The notes beneath the pieces are model-generated. The model ran no database searches. It worked only from the letters and a program-made list of their open reading frames with translations, and was not told the DNA's origin. A DNA stretch of 64,000 nucleotides, taken from the NCBI RefSeq assembly GCF_042477335.2, contig NC_091247.1, forward strand, positions 10,398,501 through 10,462,500. Direction: 5' to 3'. Both the position numbers and the translations under genes were made by a program. The stretch comes from Ovis canadensis (lineage: Eukaryota; Chordata; Mammalia; Artiodactyla; Bovidae). This document shows, piece after piece, positions 34,110-45,952 of the stretch (within the stretch, counting starts at the first letter, position 1; each line of letters begins with the position of its first letter).

Positions 34110-35085
34110 GGTGTCAGAATACCCATTAAAAGTGTGGCTTCTCACTGAAGCCCTTTGTTTTTACAGGGGCGAACTAGTCAATATGAAGTTAAAAACACCT
34201 GCCCCTGTGCTGGTGCCTTGTTGCCTTACTTTCATGGGGAAGATGCTTATCGTGATTGCTACAAAGATGAAGTGTTCTTGATCTGTGATTCTGTGGTTCT
34301 GTTACAAAACAAATACTGTCATACCTGATTCTATGGTTATATACATCTCTTTGTTGTTGTATAAGAAGTTCTTATTTTTACAAGTGAAACTTAAATGCTC
34401 CCCTTTATTTCTGTAATTTTTTCTGATTATTACACTTAAAGTCGTGGGCTGACATTAATGTTTCTGAGAACTAAGTGTCTCAGAAATTTGACACTTAGAA
34501 GAATCCCATGATATTAGGAGATATACTAGGTCTATATTAGGGTATAAACTTTTTGACTCAGCCTTACCTTATCTTTGCATTTCCCATTAGCTTCTGTGTA
34601 AAATAAGTACTTAGTGCATATTTAAGGGAAAAAATGAAGATGAATATAATTCACTTGATTAGAGATGCTCCTTAGTTAAACTTCCTCTCAGTGTCTTTAA
34701 GATCCACCAAGTGATGTTAATAGAATGATATGTTGCCAGATAGAAAATGTTAAAATTTCAGTTAGCTGAAGTAATTTGTTAACTAGATTTCCCGTGTTCC
34801 ATTTCCAGAAGAAACAAATGACAAAACCATGGTGTTCTAGGTCCTTCTAAGAATATATATCTATCAGGACTGTTCCTGAGAATGTATTCAGTCTGGCTTT
34901 CACATTCCTTGCACTTCCTAACTGGTTAGAGGAGCAGAAAGGTGACTCAAATGACCTGCAGAGTCCTGTTACAAAGGAAACACACTTATTTTTACCTGCT
35001 GTGTACTTATGAGAAAAGGATAAATTGTTGACATATTTTAGTTCATGTTCAAGAAGAATTGAACATTGAAATTGGTAATGATAGT
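34110..35085. other. Intronic unique sequence
   Basis: AT-rich; no repeat or coding signal recognised. Confidence 0.45.
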
Positions 35086-35087
35086 TT

Positions 35088-35340
35088 TATCATCATCATT
35101 ATTAAGAGCAGCTAATTTTTAATTATGTACCAGTTATTCTTTTAAGCATTTTACCCGCATAATCTTCTGTATATCCTTTCATCCCCACATCATCTCCATT
35201 TTATAAATGAAAGAAAACAGGCTCAGTGAGGTTAAAGCTACTTTGACCAAGCTCACGTGGCTAACAAGTGATAGGGCCAGGATCTGAACCCAGTTCTGCC
35301 TCTAAGCCCTTAGGTTCCTAACTACTGTCCTGTAATATCT
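35088..35340 (-). repeat. MIR SINE relic
   Basis: CATCTCCATTTTATAAATGA, CTCAGTGAGGTTAAAGCTAC and GGATCTGAACCCAGTTCTGC; almost full length, reversed. Confidence 0.84.
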
Positions 35341-36079
35341 TCCTTGTTGAGTATTCCCATTTAACTGAGGAGGTACCATTTTGTTCCCAGAATAAACATC
35401 ATTACAGTTTTAACAGGATTCAGGAAGCAGTTCTTATAATTAGGTTTCTAAAATAAGAAATTAATCTGGTAGCGGACAAGTTTGATTAATAAGTTTTATT
35501 TTAAAAGCACAATACTATCTTGAATCAGAAGGAAGTAAAATGTATGTATTGAACAAAATAAGTTTGATGGTACATTTTTGTAAAATTCCTGGTAACTCAG
35601 AAAGCATGTCTGTGCCCTTTTAGACATTTCACAACTATGACAGGAGAGGGGAATATAAACTGAAGAAATACAGTTTCATACTTTAGCACGTCATTTGAGG
35701 AAAATACAGCTTGTTCCCCCATGACCTTATAAAGTAATGAGAAGACTACATGGGAATGAAGGGAGAAAGAAAGGGAAATTTATTGTTTTAACAGTAGTTA
35801 TGTGCTTTGAGTGGGCTGACTAAGGAGTTACTGTTATTTGTTTTGTAAAAGAGCAAGCCATCTTCTCTGATACCATGGAGAGCTCATTGACTAGAGCAGT
35901 AGCCCCTAGTGCTTATAAGGATTTCCTTTCAGCTTAGACTTAATCCTTTTAAGCTCCTAGCTACAGGGATAAATGTTGATTTTCAAGGTAGCATTTTTAC
36001 CACATTGAATTTGTTTGAAAAATGATTCAGTCATTCTCTGCCTTATTCTTAAATGTTGCTGTGTGCATCATGTTTCTAG

Positions 36080-36407
36080 GTAGTTGAGCCCGTGAAACAA
36101 TATGAAGAGGAGAAAATAGCCTTTTAAGGAAATTGGCCCACAGAAAGGATGGCCTTCTTGGACAATCCAACTATCATTCTAGCTCATATTCGACAGTCAC
36201 ATGTGACCAGTGATGACACAGGAATGTGTGAGATGGTTCTCATTGATCATGATGTTGACCTAGAGAAGATTCATCCTCCTTCAATGCCTGGAGACAGTGG
36301 GTCAGAAATTCAGGGAAGCAATGGTGAGACTCAGGGCTATGTGTACGCCCAGTCGGTCGATATTACCTCAAGTTGGGACTTTGGTATTAGAAGACGCTCA
36401 AATACAG
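36080..36407 (+). other. MAPKAP1: MAPKAP1 exon 2 (5' UTR plus start of coding region)
   Basis: The acceptor is TTTCTAG|G, giving an exon start at 36080; a second AG four bases on would start it at 36084. The donor is ACAG|GTAAAC after 36407. About 69 nt of leader precede the ATG at 36149, including an in-frame stop TAA at 36125-36127 that rules out an upstream extension of the reading frame. Confidence 0.93.
36149..36407 (+). CDS. MAPKAP1: SIN1 / MAPKAP1 coding exon 2, codons 1-86 plus one base
   Basis: This segment encodes the N-terminus of SIN1, the mTORC2 subunit that in known structures threads into RICTOR. The start ATG has A at -3 and G at +4 (strong Kozak context) and an in-frame stop eight codons upstream. 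The translation begins [20 protein letters not shown] and runs 86 codons, then one base of a split codon. Codons 81-86 read RRRSNT, an AGC-kinase consensus (Arg-x-Arg-x-x-Thr) whose Thr falls at residue 86. In human SIN1, Thr86 is the reported site of AKT/S6K feedback phosphorylation. The region is acidic and Ser/Thr-rich with no membrane segment or signal peptide, as expected for a cytosolic scaffold. If the frame is read on into intron 2 it stops at 36445, but the GTAAAC donor and the fit to exon 3 show that extension is intronic. Confidence 0.97.
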
Positions 36408-38805
36408 GTAAACATTGCCTTTTAGTCCTGTCTTCTGAGCTTTAAATCAGTAAACAGTCTTATAGAATAATGCGTAATGTTGGAATAAGTTTAATGGGAA
36501 AAGTTACTCTGTATTGATAGGAACATGAGTGTATTACACTAACAGTCTAAGGCATCTCTCCATCTCTGCGACTGAGTGGTGAGAGTCTCTGGAATGACGC
36601 TGTTAGAGGAAGCAGACAGAGGAGGAGTAGGTGAAAAAGTTGACTATGAGAGAAATGTTCGAGATTCTGTTCTAAAAAGTCACCATGTAGACAGGGAAGT
36701 GGACTGTCTTGAGGATCTTTACCAGAGCTACACTATTACCAGTAGGCAGGGTTCAGGTTACGTGATAAAGAGAGCTGGCCAGACAAGGATTGCGCTGCCT
36801 GAGACAGTTCTCGCCCTTGGAGGAATCGTACTGGGTGGCGGATTGGAGGGAGACAGCCGGCTGTTAAGGCCGCATTTAGTTGGAAGTCCTACTTGGGAGG
36901 TGAGATGAGAAAAGGTGCCCCCGTTTTTGATACATTATTTAGTTGATCTCTCTACCCTTTGGTATTCGTGGCCTGAAAATGCTCAGTTTTAGCATAGGTA
37001 TATTTAGTCATTAGCTTTTAAAAATTCATTCCCCTTTTCCAGCTTATGGTTTTGGGGAGCATTTCAAGGGGTATGTGATGAAGTCCTTTACGTAGATCAA
37101 CTATTTAGACTATACAGTGTAGTTGTTTTAATATGATGGTATTCTATGAGATAATTTTTTTATTTAGATAATCAGAAAATATAATCTCCTAATAAGTGGC
37201 AGTAACCTGCTAACTCCCAGGGAAAGTAATGTGGGATATATAGTAGAACCCTGAAAATATTTGCATGTTAATTTTCATAGTCCATATCTAAAATGGATGG
37301 AAAGGAGTACTGCTGGTAGAACAGGATACAGTTTACACTAAAAAGCATGTTAAGGTTTTGGTTCAGAATTCAGCGTTCTGCGACATCTGTCAATACAAAG
37401 AATAATTATGCTCTTGTGATGAAAATAATTAATAGCATTTCCCAGTATCCAAAGGAACTTTAAGCAAAATAGGATTCGAGTGAAGGTTTGAATATAATTT
37501 TGAACCATTGGTTCGCAGTTCTCTAGTTGAAACTGACTTCCTTGCAAGTTATTGAGATATCTTTTATGACAGGCTGAATGGATTTAGTAGGAGAATGCTG
37601 CTAAATTGAGAGCTTTATGATTATAATACTTTGGCTGTACCCTTCAAATTTATTAATTGCAGTCGAATGTATTTTGCTGCTGTGGAGTTGGGTTCGATCG
37701 AGTGACACTGTCAGAATGCTTTGCCAGCATAGTTTAGTTTTTGCAAGATCCGTTTCAGTGTTTCACTGCCACAGTGCTGAGGCAGGAATGTAAGATTTCC
37801 TACCTTGAAAGTGGTTGGAAGAAAACTTTATTTTATTTATTTATTTTTATTAGCATTGGGCCAGGATAGGAAGTTGAAGATTAGCAAGAGGAACCTAATA
37901 TGAAGAGGTGGCATAAGCTGTGACTTTCTTTTCCATTGTAGTCTCCACGTGCTGGACAGCATTGTTTGCTGTACGGTATTTCTTCAAAAGATCCAGTTAA
38001 CTGACTTTTGAAGGTTGAGCAGCCAATCGTAGTATAATCACAAATGCATAATTTTAGGTGATGCTTTTGTTTTTGTTGTTGGAATTTCTTAAGCTAGCAC
38101 TTAGATGCTAATAATTAATTAAGATTGTGGGGTATTCGAGTGACCAAGGAATTTACTTTTTAATCCTTTCAGCATATCTTAAAATTTTGTATAAGAAAAA
38201 TTATTCTTTTTAAGATTTGACTAATGTTACAAAGATACAAATCATTTATTTTACTACCTATAAACTGTTTCAGCCCACTGAAGAAAAGCTATGCTAATTT
38301 ATATAGCTTTGACATTTTATAATTTTCATGATTTTTAGATAAAGGATTTTATATTTAAAACTTTAATAGTCTAGTCTGAGTTCATTTATCTTTAATTTTT
38401 GAAACGGGTAGAGTAATTCATAACAGTAATTTTATTCCTGTAATGTAATATTCACTTCAGTTCATTTGTGCATTAAAATTCCTTTAAGACCGTTATTAAT
38501 GATTTATATAATGAAATGTCATATTAATCACAGAAGTTTTCACATTTTATTATTCTCTTCCATGTTAATACTATCTTTATGATCTCTATTAATGTTTTAT
38601 ATCCTCTAATTTCAATTATAAATCAAGAATATTTTCATGTTTTTGTTGGTATTTGCTTTTCAGGGGTGCCACCTTTAAAATTTTATGACTTTTTCCCTAC
38701 ATATGCAATATAAAACATCTTTATTCATATAAAGGTAGTTAATTATGTCTTTGTTTATAGTAAACTTTCATTGACAAACTTATAGTTATAATATTTCTTT
38801 TCAAG
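36408..38805 (+). other. MAPKAP1: MAPKAP1 intron 2 (2.4 kb)
   Basis: This short intron lacks young ruminant repeats. It begins GTAAAC and ends TTTTCAAG. The left part (36540-36910) is less AT-rich and carries an open frame discussed under findings; the rest is AT-rich unique sequence. Confidence 0.9.
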
Positions 38806-38895
38806 CTCAAAGATTAGAACGACTCCGAAAAGAGAGACAAAACCAGATCAAATGCAAAAATATTCAGTGGAAAGAAAGAAATTCTAAGCAATCAG
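38806..38895 (+). CDS. MAPKAP1: SIN1 / MAPKAP1 coding exon 3, codons 87-116
   Basis: This is a 90-nt exon between the acceptor TTTCTTTTCAAG| and the donor ATCAG|GTAAAT. It is phase 1 on both sides, so the last G of exon 2 completes an Ala codon and skipping it would keep the frame. It encodes a strongly basic, probably helical stretch beginning [14 protein letters not shown], rich in Arg, Lys and Gln. This belongs to the SIN1 N-terminal region that contacts other mTORC2 subunits. No open frame of useful length marks it because it is so short; it was found by following the SIN1 sequence from exon 2. Confidence 0.96.
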
Positions 38896-39629
38896 GTAAA
38901 TCAAAATAATTTTAATTGTTAATTTGAGATTTATATCTTTAGTTTATATTATTATGTAAGAGTTTCTATTTTTAATTCATCCTTTTACATACTGTAGACT
39001 GCTACCTCTTATGTTTTGAGCTTTGAACTCTTTCACTTGGGTGCCTTGGCCCTCTGTGTGTTCTTTAGGTCTTGTCTTTTTGGCTACTGTTTGTTCTGGG
39101 GGACAGGAATTCATGAGTGCAGGGCACATTTTGTAGAAACTGTTGTGCTGGTACCTTGTTCTTAGAGCCAAGGTGTACCTGTGGTTTGGATGGGCCTCGA
39201 GATTATAGATTCCTCCTGGCAGTTCTAACCTGGACTTTCCCTTGGATTAGTGACCCTAGTAACAACCTTTTTTGCTTATATACTAATTCTTTTCCTTTAG
39301 CTTACAAACCATTATGTTGCTGGTATCAGCATTTCCAGAATGTGTTCCTGTGGTATGTATATTAAAAAGCTGACCATTGATGTATTTTCAAAACTTCAAG
39401 AAGAGAAGACTTCTAAAAAAATTATACAGTTGAATGCTATTAAAATATTTTCTAATGTTTTATCATGTTTCCTGGACTGTTCTCTTTTTCTCTCCTTTCA
39501 AATAAGTGTCCACAGTCTATCTTTCAATTTTCTTCATACCTCGCACTACTACCCTGGCGTATAATATGTGACCAGTCAATTTTTGTTGACTGACTCCTTT
39601 GCTACATAATATTTATGAAGCTAATAATA

Positions 39630-39860
39630 TTCATGATTATCGCAGTAATAGCAGCACCTACCGAGTGCTGTGGTGAGTACCTTATGTGCATTACCTCCAG
39701 TGAATGCTTCTATAAGGTGTAAGTTTCATTGCCATTGTTAACGAGTGAAACAGAAGGTCACAGGGACTTAACTTGCAGAATTTACAAGGCTAGGAAGTGG
39801 TAGTGCAGTAGAGTCATTTTTTGTATCTAGCTCTATCTCAAGCCCAGTCTCTTTCTGCTA
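39630..39860 (-). repeat. MIR SINE relic
   Basis: CTACCGAGTGCTGTGGTGAG, GTGCATTACCTCC, GAAACAGAAGGTCACAGGGA and CTTAACTTGCAGAATTTACA keep the reversed MIR order. Confidence 0.68.
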
Positions 39861-41454
39861 AACCACAACATATAAAGTGGTTGTTGCTTTCTCCTACTAT
39901 GATTATAAACCCAGGAGTGTTCATTGGGTATGATTTTCTTAATGATTGCTTGTAAATGATGACTGTGTAGAACCAGAAATCTCATCCACTTCTTTCTCCT
40001 TGTATCTCACGTCTGTGACTACCTGTAATTCTCCTTGAATATCTTTTTAGTTTTGCCCTGATATTTTAAAGATCTCTCCAGACTGGCCTTTTCTGTTGAT
40101 CTAGTTAATACTTCTCTCTGTTGTATTTAGCACAACCTGGGAAATCTTTCTATCATTTATCTTTTCTACTTTCTTCAAAATTTTTGTATATCTTAAGTAT
40201 GTTTCCTATTTATTACTTCTTAATGAGTTCAGAGCCAGTTTAGTAAGCCCAGCTCTCCAGCTACCCTTTGCTTTGCCATCTTTACTTCCATATCTTATAA
40301 CAATCATTAAAAAATAAAGTAATAAATAGAGGAGTAAAGCATCTGAAATATAACAGCATTAACACCTTTCATAATGTGAGAAATAACTTCTTCAACCTAT
40401 ATTTTGATGCATTTAATAATCTAATAATTAGAGATACATCTAATAAATTTTAATACTGCCATCACCCACTCCTTAAAGTCAAATCCTCTCTAACTTTTGT
40501 TCAGTGTTTCACAAAATGTGCTGGAGGCATAAATAAATAGTCCCCTGTTTGCTTTCATTTAAACCACACTGTCCATTTCTCTCTCCCTCAGTTTCTTTCC
40601 TTCTTATTTCCGTCTCAGAGATTTCAATAATTGACCCTGAGATCTTAATTCTGGAAAGGCTCTTTAAAGTGCCTGCCCATGCTTTGAAATGTTGACCTTG
40701 ATTCTGGCCAGACCAGTAGCCTGCCTGGTGGTTATTCCTCGTCAAAATTCAAAGGAATCCCTTTGAATTTTCTGTTAAGCTGGGTTCTATCGTTACCACA
40801 GACTTACACCCAGGTATCCTGAAATGGTTAGAAAAGTGGAGTCCTCAGTCCACTAAACATCTCCCTGGCAAACGGAGCAGCCATTATGTTTTCACACATC
40901 TCTCAAACGCATATTCTCTTTTGGCAAGAAATGCCATGACCAAATCATTTTTATTTTAATTGGGAATTTTGGCTGTGTTATCATTCATTTACTCACTCTT
41001 TTTATGCTAATTATATTTTATTGAAAATCCTTTCATCTGTTTTTCCTTATCTTTGTTTTACTTCATTCCCCACTAGAAGAATCATCATTGTGAATGTGAT
41101 GATCTCCCCTGCAGTGTTCTTTTCCCATAATTATTCTGTCTGCGTCCAGTCCATTCTTTAAGACACTGCCTAAATGCAGCCTTTCTATAGAGGAGTTGGA
41201 AAGGATCCTAGAAGCCATCTGGTCCATACCTCGAAGTTCTTCATGAACATATTGACGTGTGTGCCACAAGACCATGTGATAAACGTAATACCTTATAGTA
41301 AGATCCTTTTAGTGTTTCTGTAACTAAAACTGCATGGATAAATCTGAAGCCAATGTCATTGGAAGACAGCATTGTCAGGAATAATGTCAAATCAAGGACT
41401 AGTATTTTTAATTTTATTGTTTTAAAATGGTGTTTTATATTACTTACAAAATTA

Positions 41455-41600
41455 GTCAATACTCTTACTCATTGAGTCATTTAACAAGTGTTTCTTCCAC
41501 AGCTTCTGTGTACATAGTAATTCACCGCTCGGTGCTGCGGGAAATACATGATTCTCGTCCTCAAAAAGTTTGAAGTCTAGTGGAATTCAAGGCTACATGT
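41455..41600 (-). repeat. L2 3' relic
   Basis: CATTGAGTCATTTAACAAGT...TACATGATTCTCGTCCTCAA resembles the reversed L2 3' end. Confidence 0.5.
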
Positions 41601-41754
41601 AAGGTTACATGTAAGGTTAAATAATAGCTTAAAATAATAATGTACTTTATATCAGTTACTTATGAATATTCCTGGTTTTCTTTATATAACTTTTGTTATA
41701 TAGCAACAGTTCCCAGGTGCAGTGGCTATATAAAAGTCAGAAATGCATCCAAAA

Positions 41755-41910
41755 GTGTTATAATGACATCTGTATGCATTTCTAGGCCCTGTCTGTGGAA
41801 TTCCTGATGTAGTAGATAGAGGTTGGGGTCCACAAATATGTATTTTTCAGAAGCTCACTGGGTGAATCTAATGGGTAACCAGCTCTGAGCACCACTGGAT
41901 TATATGCCAC
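41755..41910 (+). repeat. MER5A-like hAT relic
   Basis: GTTGGGGTCCACAAATATGT, ATTTTTCAGAAGCTCACTGG and GCTCTGAGCACCACTGG match the second half of MER5A. Confidence 0.6.
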
Positions 41911-41949
41911 CCACTAAGTTGACTTCATGCAAGTAGAACAGATTAGTTG

Positions 41950-42095
41950 TTAATATTTCTATATTACTGGTGAGAAGATGAGTACAGAGGTGCTGAGTAA
42001 CTTTCCCAAGTCACTTACAAGTGGTAATTGGCAAAGTCAGAATTCTCGCCCTGGGCATTCCAACTGCAGAGACTGTAGTCTGTCTGCTCTTTCCC
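41950..42095 (-). repeat. MIR SINE relic
   Basis: GGTGCTGAGTAACTTTCCCA, AGTCACTTACAAGTGGTAAT and CCCTGGGCATTCCAACTGCA follow the reversed MIR. Confidence 0.65.
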
Positions 42096-42518
42096 CTTCT
42101 GTCCCATACTGCAGGCAGAAAGGAGCTGCTCCGGGCGCTTTGGGTATTGAAGGGTCTTTGATGTTCCCTTGCGCCTTTCCTTCTCTCTCTGTCAGCTGCA
42201 GGTAGGGTTCAGAAAAGTTGCCAAAGCTTCTATATTTAAAAAAAACAACTTCCAGTGGCTGATAATGAAAAGCAAGTGAAGTTAAAGTTGAAGAGCAATG
42301 TGAACTCGAGTAATTCAGGAAGCACAGCTGTGCCTTATGAATGGCTTAGAACCAGGAGGAAGAGCTCTGGGACCGTTCCCAGTCTTATGCTATTTTGTGC
42401 TCATCTGATCTCTCCTTCCTCCTCCTGTTCTGTTCCCTCTCCCCACAACTACTTTGTCTGCTTGTCTGATACAGAGTTATTCATTCAACAAATATTTATT
42501 TAGCTCCTACAGTACACA

Positions 42519-44570
42519 GGAAGAAATAGAGAAAAACAATAGAATGGGAAAGACTAGAGATCTCTTCAAGAAAATTAGAAATACCAAGGGAACATTTCAT
42601 GAAAAGTTGGGCACAATAAAGAACAGAAATGGTATGGACCTAACAGAAGCAGAAGATATTAAGAAAAGGTGGCAAGAATACTCAGAAGAACTATGCAAAA
42701 AAGATCTTCATGATCCAGATAATCACAATGGCATGATCACTCACCTAGAGCCAGACACCCTGGAATGTGAAGTCTAGTGGGCCTTAGGAAGCATCACTAC
42801 AAACAAAACTAGTGGAGGTGATGGAATTCCAGTGGAGCTATTTAAAATCCTAAAAGATGATGCTGTGAAAGTGCTACACTCAATATGCCAGCAAATTTGG
42901 AAAACTCAGCAGTAGCCACAGGACTGGAAAAGGTCAGTTTTCATTCCAATCCCAAAGAAAGGCAATGCCAAAGAATGCTCAAACTACTACACAGTAGCAC
43001 TCATTTCACACGCTAGCAAAGTAATCCTCAAAATTCTCCAAGCCAGGCTTCAACAGTATGTGAACCATGAACATCCAGATGTTCAAGCTGGATTTAGAAA
43101 AGGCAGAGGAACCAGAGGTCAAATTGCCAACACCTGCTGGATCATCAAAAAAGCAAAAGAGTTCCAGAAAAACATCTACTTCTGCTTTATTGAGTATGCC
43201 AAAGGCTTTGACTGTGCGGATCACCACAACTGTGGAAAATTCTGAAAGAGATGGGAATATCAGACCACCTGACCTGCCTCCTGAGAAATCTGTATGCAGG
43301 TCAGGAAGCATACTGGATCTGTATGCAGGTCCAGTCAGAAGTGGACATGGAACAACAGATTGGTTCCAAATAGGAAAAGGAGTACGTCAAGGCTGTATAT
43401 TGTCACTCTGCTTATTTAACTTATATGCAGAGTACATCATGAGAAATGCTGGGCTGGAGGAAGCATAAGCTGAAATCAACATTGTTGGGAGAAATATCAA
43501 TAACCTCAGATATGCAGATGATACCACCCTTACGGCAGAAAGTGAAGAAGAACTAAAAAGTCTCTTGATGAAAGTGAAAGAGCAGAGTGAAAAAGTTGGC
43601 TTAAAGCTCAACATTCAGAAAACGAAGATCATGGCATCTGGTCCCATCACTTCATGGCAAATAGATGGGGAAACAGTGGCTGACTTTATTTTTCTGGGCT
43701 CCAAAATCACTGCATATGGTGATTGAAGCCATGAAATTAAAAGATGCTTACTCCTTGGAAGGAAAGTTATGGCAACCCGCTCCAATACTCTTGCCTAGAG
43801 AATCCCAAGGAGGGGAGAGCCTGGTAGGCTACAGTCCATGGGGTCGGAAAGAGTCAGATGTGACTGAGCTACTTCGCTTTCTAAACAGCATATTAAAAAG
43901 TAGAGACATTACTTTGTCAACAAAGGTCCATCTAGTCAAGGCTTTTCCAGTAGTCATGTATGGATGTGAGAGTTAGACTGTAAAGAAAGCTGAGTGCCGA
44001 AGGATTGATGCTTTTAAACTGTGATGTTGGAGAAGACTTGAGAGTCCGTTGGACTACAAGGAGATCCAACCAGTCCATCCTAAAGGAAAGCAGTCCGGGG
44101 TGTTCATTGGAAGGACTGATGTTAAAGCTGAAACTCCAGTATTTTGGCCACCTGATGCGAAGAGCTGACTGAGTTGCAAAGACTCTGATGTTGGGAAAGA
44201 TTGAAGGCAGGAGGAGAAGGGGATGACAGAGGATGAGATGGTTAGATGGCATAACTAACTCAATGGACATGAGTTTGGGTAAACTCTGGGAGTCGGTTAT
44301 GGACAGGGAAGCCTGGCGTGCTGCAGTTCATGGGGTTGCAAAGAGTCGGACATGACTGAGCAACTGAACTGAACTGATTCTGGGAAGGATTGAAGGCAGG
44401 AGGAGAGGGGGCCGACAGACAATGAGATGGTTGAATGGCATCACCAACTCAATGGATGTGAATTTGAATAAATTCTGGGAGTTGGTGATGGACAGGGAGG
44501 CCTGGCGTGCTGCAGTCCATGGGATCGCAAAGAGTCGGACATGACTGAGTGGCTGAACTGAACTGAACTG
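42519..44570 (+). mobile_element. BovB, 5' truncated, with an internal Bov-A patch and doubled 3' tail
   Basis: ACAGTACACA at 42509-42518 is repeated exactly at 44571-44580, so these bounds are firm. It starts in the region between the endonuclease and reverse transcriptase (GAAGAAATAGAGAAAAACAA). The reverse transcriptase YADD codons are at 43511-43522. A Bov-A-like patch of about 110 bp replaces a few bases at about 43774-43881. The 3' end occurs twice in direct tandem (to about 44376, then 44377-44570). Frames are broken throughout. Confidence 0.93.
43774..43881 (+). mobile_element. Bov-A fragment inside BovB
   Basis: GGCAACCCGCTCCAATACTC through GAGTCAGATGTGACTGAGCT is one Bov-A monomer lying between BovB sequence GGAAGGAAAGTTATG and CAGCATATTAAAAAG, where intact BovB has only about a dozen bases. 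Confidence 0.85.
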
Positions 44571-45099
44571 ACAGTACACAAAGGCAGTTATGCACTGTTA
44601 TAGGCCTAAAAGGTACAGCAGTAAACAGGCGGCAAAATCTCTCCTCTGATGGAGCTTGTTGGGGAGAAAGAGTTAACAGACAGTATGTCTTATGTCAGAA
44701 TGGGATAAGTGGCACAGAGAAAAATATTATCTAGCTCATGGAGATAAAGAGTGCTAGGCAGGGGATTTTGCTGTTTTATATGGGGTCATCAGGGAAGGCC
44801 ACATGAGGAAGGTGATGTTTGAGCAGAGATCTGAAGGAGTGAGGGAGTGAGCCAGGCAGGTAATGGGAGATGAGTGTTCTAAGATGAGGGATCAGCAAGT
44901 ACAAAGGTCCTGGGGTGGAAATGAGACTGATATACTGGTGGAAAAGCGAGGAAGGATACCTGTTGGTTAGAGCACAGTGAGAAGGGGAAGTGGGGTCGGA
45001 GAAGTAAGCCATGGGAGATCTGATCACAGATGGTTCTGTAAGGACCTGGGTGAGGTGATTTGATCAGAGTTCTGGTATGATATGTGACTTAGTTTCTTT

Positions 45100-45930
45100 T
45101 TCCTAGCTTAAATTTCCTGTAAAACAACTATTTATTATAAGAAATTTCAGACACAGAAACAAAGAAGAACTTTTTCAAACATATGCAAAAGTAGGGAGAA
45201 TGGTGTCATGAACCCGCCTTGCCCATCGCCCAGCTTCAGCAGTTTTAGTAATATATGTCTCTTCTCACATCACTTACATGTTCACTTACCCTTTCCTCCC
45301 AGATTATTGTTATGCAAATCCTTGCTGTCATATAAATACATACCTAAATACTTACGTGTTTTTTAATGTGTACTTAAACTGCACTACCACTATTCTCCTA
45401 AAAGTGAGCAGGAATTCTTTACAGTTATCAAATATTTCCTTGTTTCAACACCCCCCCCCCCCACGCCCCGACCCATTTCATTTGTTCAGGTCTAGATCTA
45501 AGGTCCACACATTACTTTTGGGTAACATGTCTCATTTCCTTTGTAATCTACAGATTTGGATTCATTTCCAGCTTTTTATTCTGTAGTTTATTTGTTAAAG
45601 AAACTGGGTCTTTTGTCCCATAGAATTTTCTGCATTCTGGCCTTTGCTAATCATATCCCCACAATCTCATTTAATATGTTCCTCTGTCCTCTTTATTTCC
45701 TATAAACTGGTGGTTGGATCTGGAAAATTACTCAGATTGAAGTTTGGTTTTTGGTAAGACTGCTGTGTTCATACTGATCTGTATTTTCTATTGCATCATT
45801 TTAGGAAACATAGAATGTTGTCTTGGTTCTTTTTATTTGTGATAAGATTGATGGTAGAATCAGGTGTTGTCCGTTCATTATTAAATAACTCCCATCAGCC
45901 TCTCGTCTGTTGATTTTAGTGGCCATTGAT
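45100..45930. repeat. Probable old L1 relic with a C12 run
   Basis: GTAGGGAGAATGGTGTCATG followed by CATCGCCCAGCTTCAGCAG is a motif I associate with L1M 3' regions. A run of 12 C lies at 45451-45462. The rest is too diverged to assign. Confidence 0.42.
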
Positions 45931-45952
45931 GAGCATCACTAGATTCATGATC

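Larger units (their letters stand above)
7802..36079 (+). other. MAPKAP1: MAPKAP1 intron 1 (about 28.3 kb)
   Basis: The intron runs from GTAAAG at 7802 to TTTCTAG ending at 36079. It holds the repeats listed separately and no further exon that I can support. Stretches without young repeats are 8000-9100, 12770-14600, 16480-17790, 29170-32330 and 34110-36079. In these I see only weak MIR/L2 traces and AT-rich unique DNA. Confidence 0.8.
42478..45085 (-). repeat. L2 3' region, split by the BovB insertion
   Basis: TTATTCATTCAACAAATATT (42478 on) opens the reversed L2. After the BovB it continues at 44581 through GATGGAGCTTGTTGGGGAGA, AGGAAGGTGATGTTTGAGCA and AGCAAGTACAAAGGTCCTGG to about 45085. 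The two halves are collinear. Confidence 0.85.

Noticed and set aside
36149..36445. Exon 2 frame continuing 12 codons past 36407 as an alternative C-terminus
   Set aside because: The GTAAAC donor at 36408 and the exact phase fit to exons 3 and 4 show that the extension is intron. Intron retention would give it, but nothing here supports that as a product.
44328..44579. Minus-strand frames in BovB tails
   Set aside because: Antisense of BovB 3' ends; the same peptide pattern recurs at every BovB 3' end in the window.
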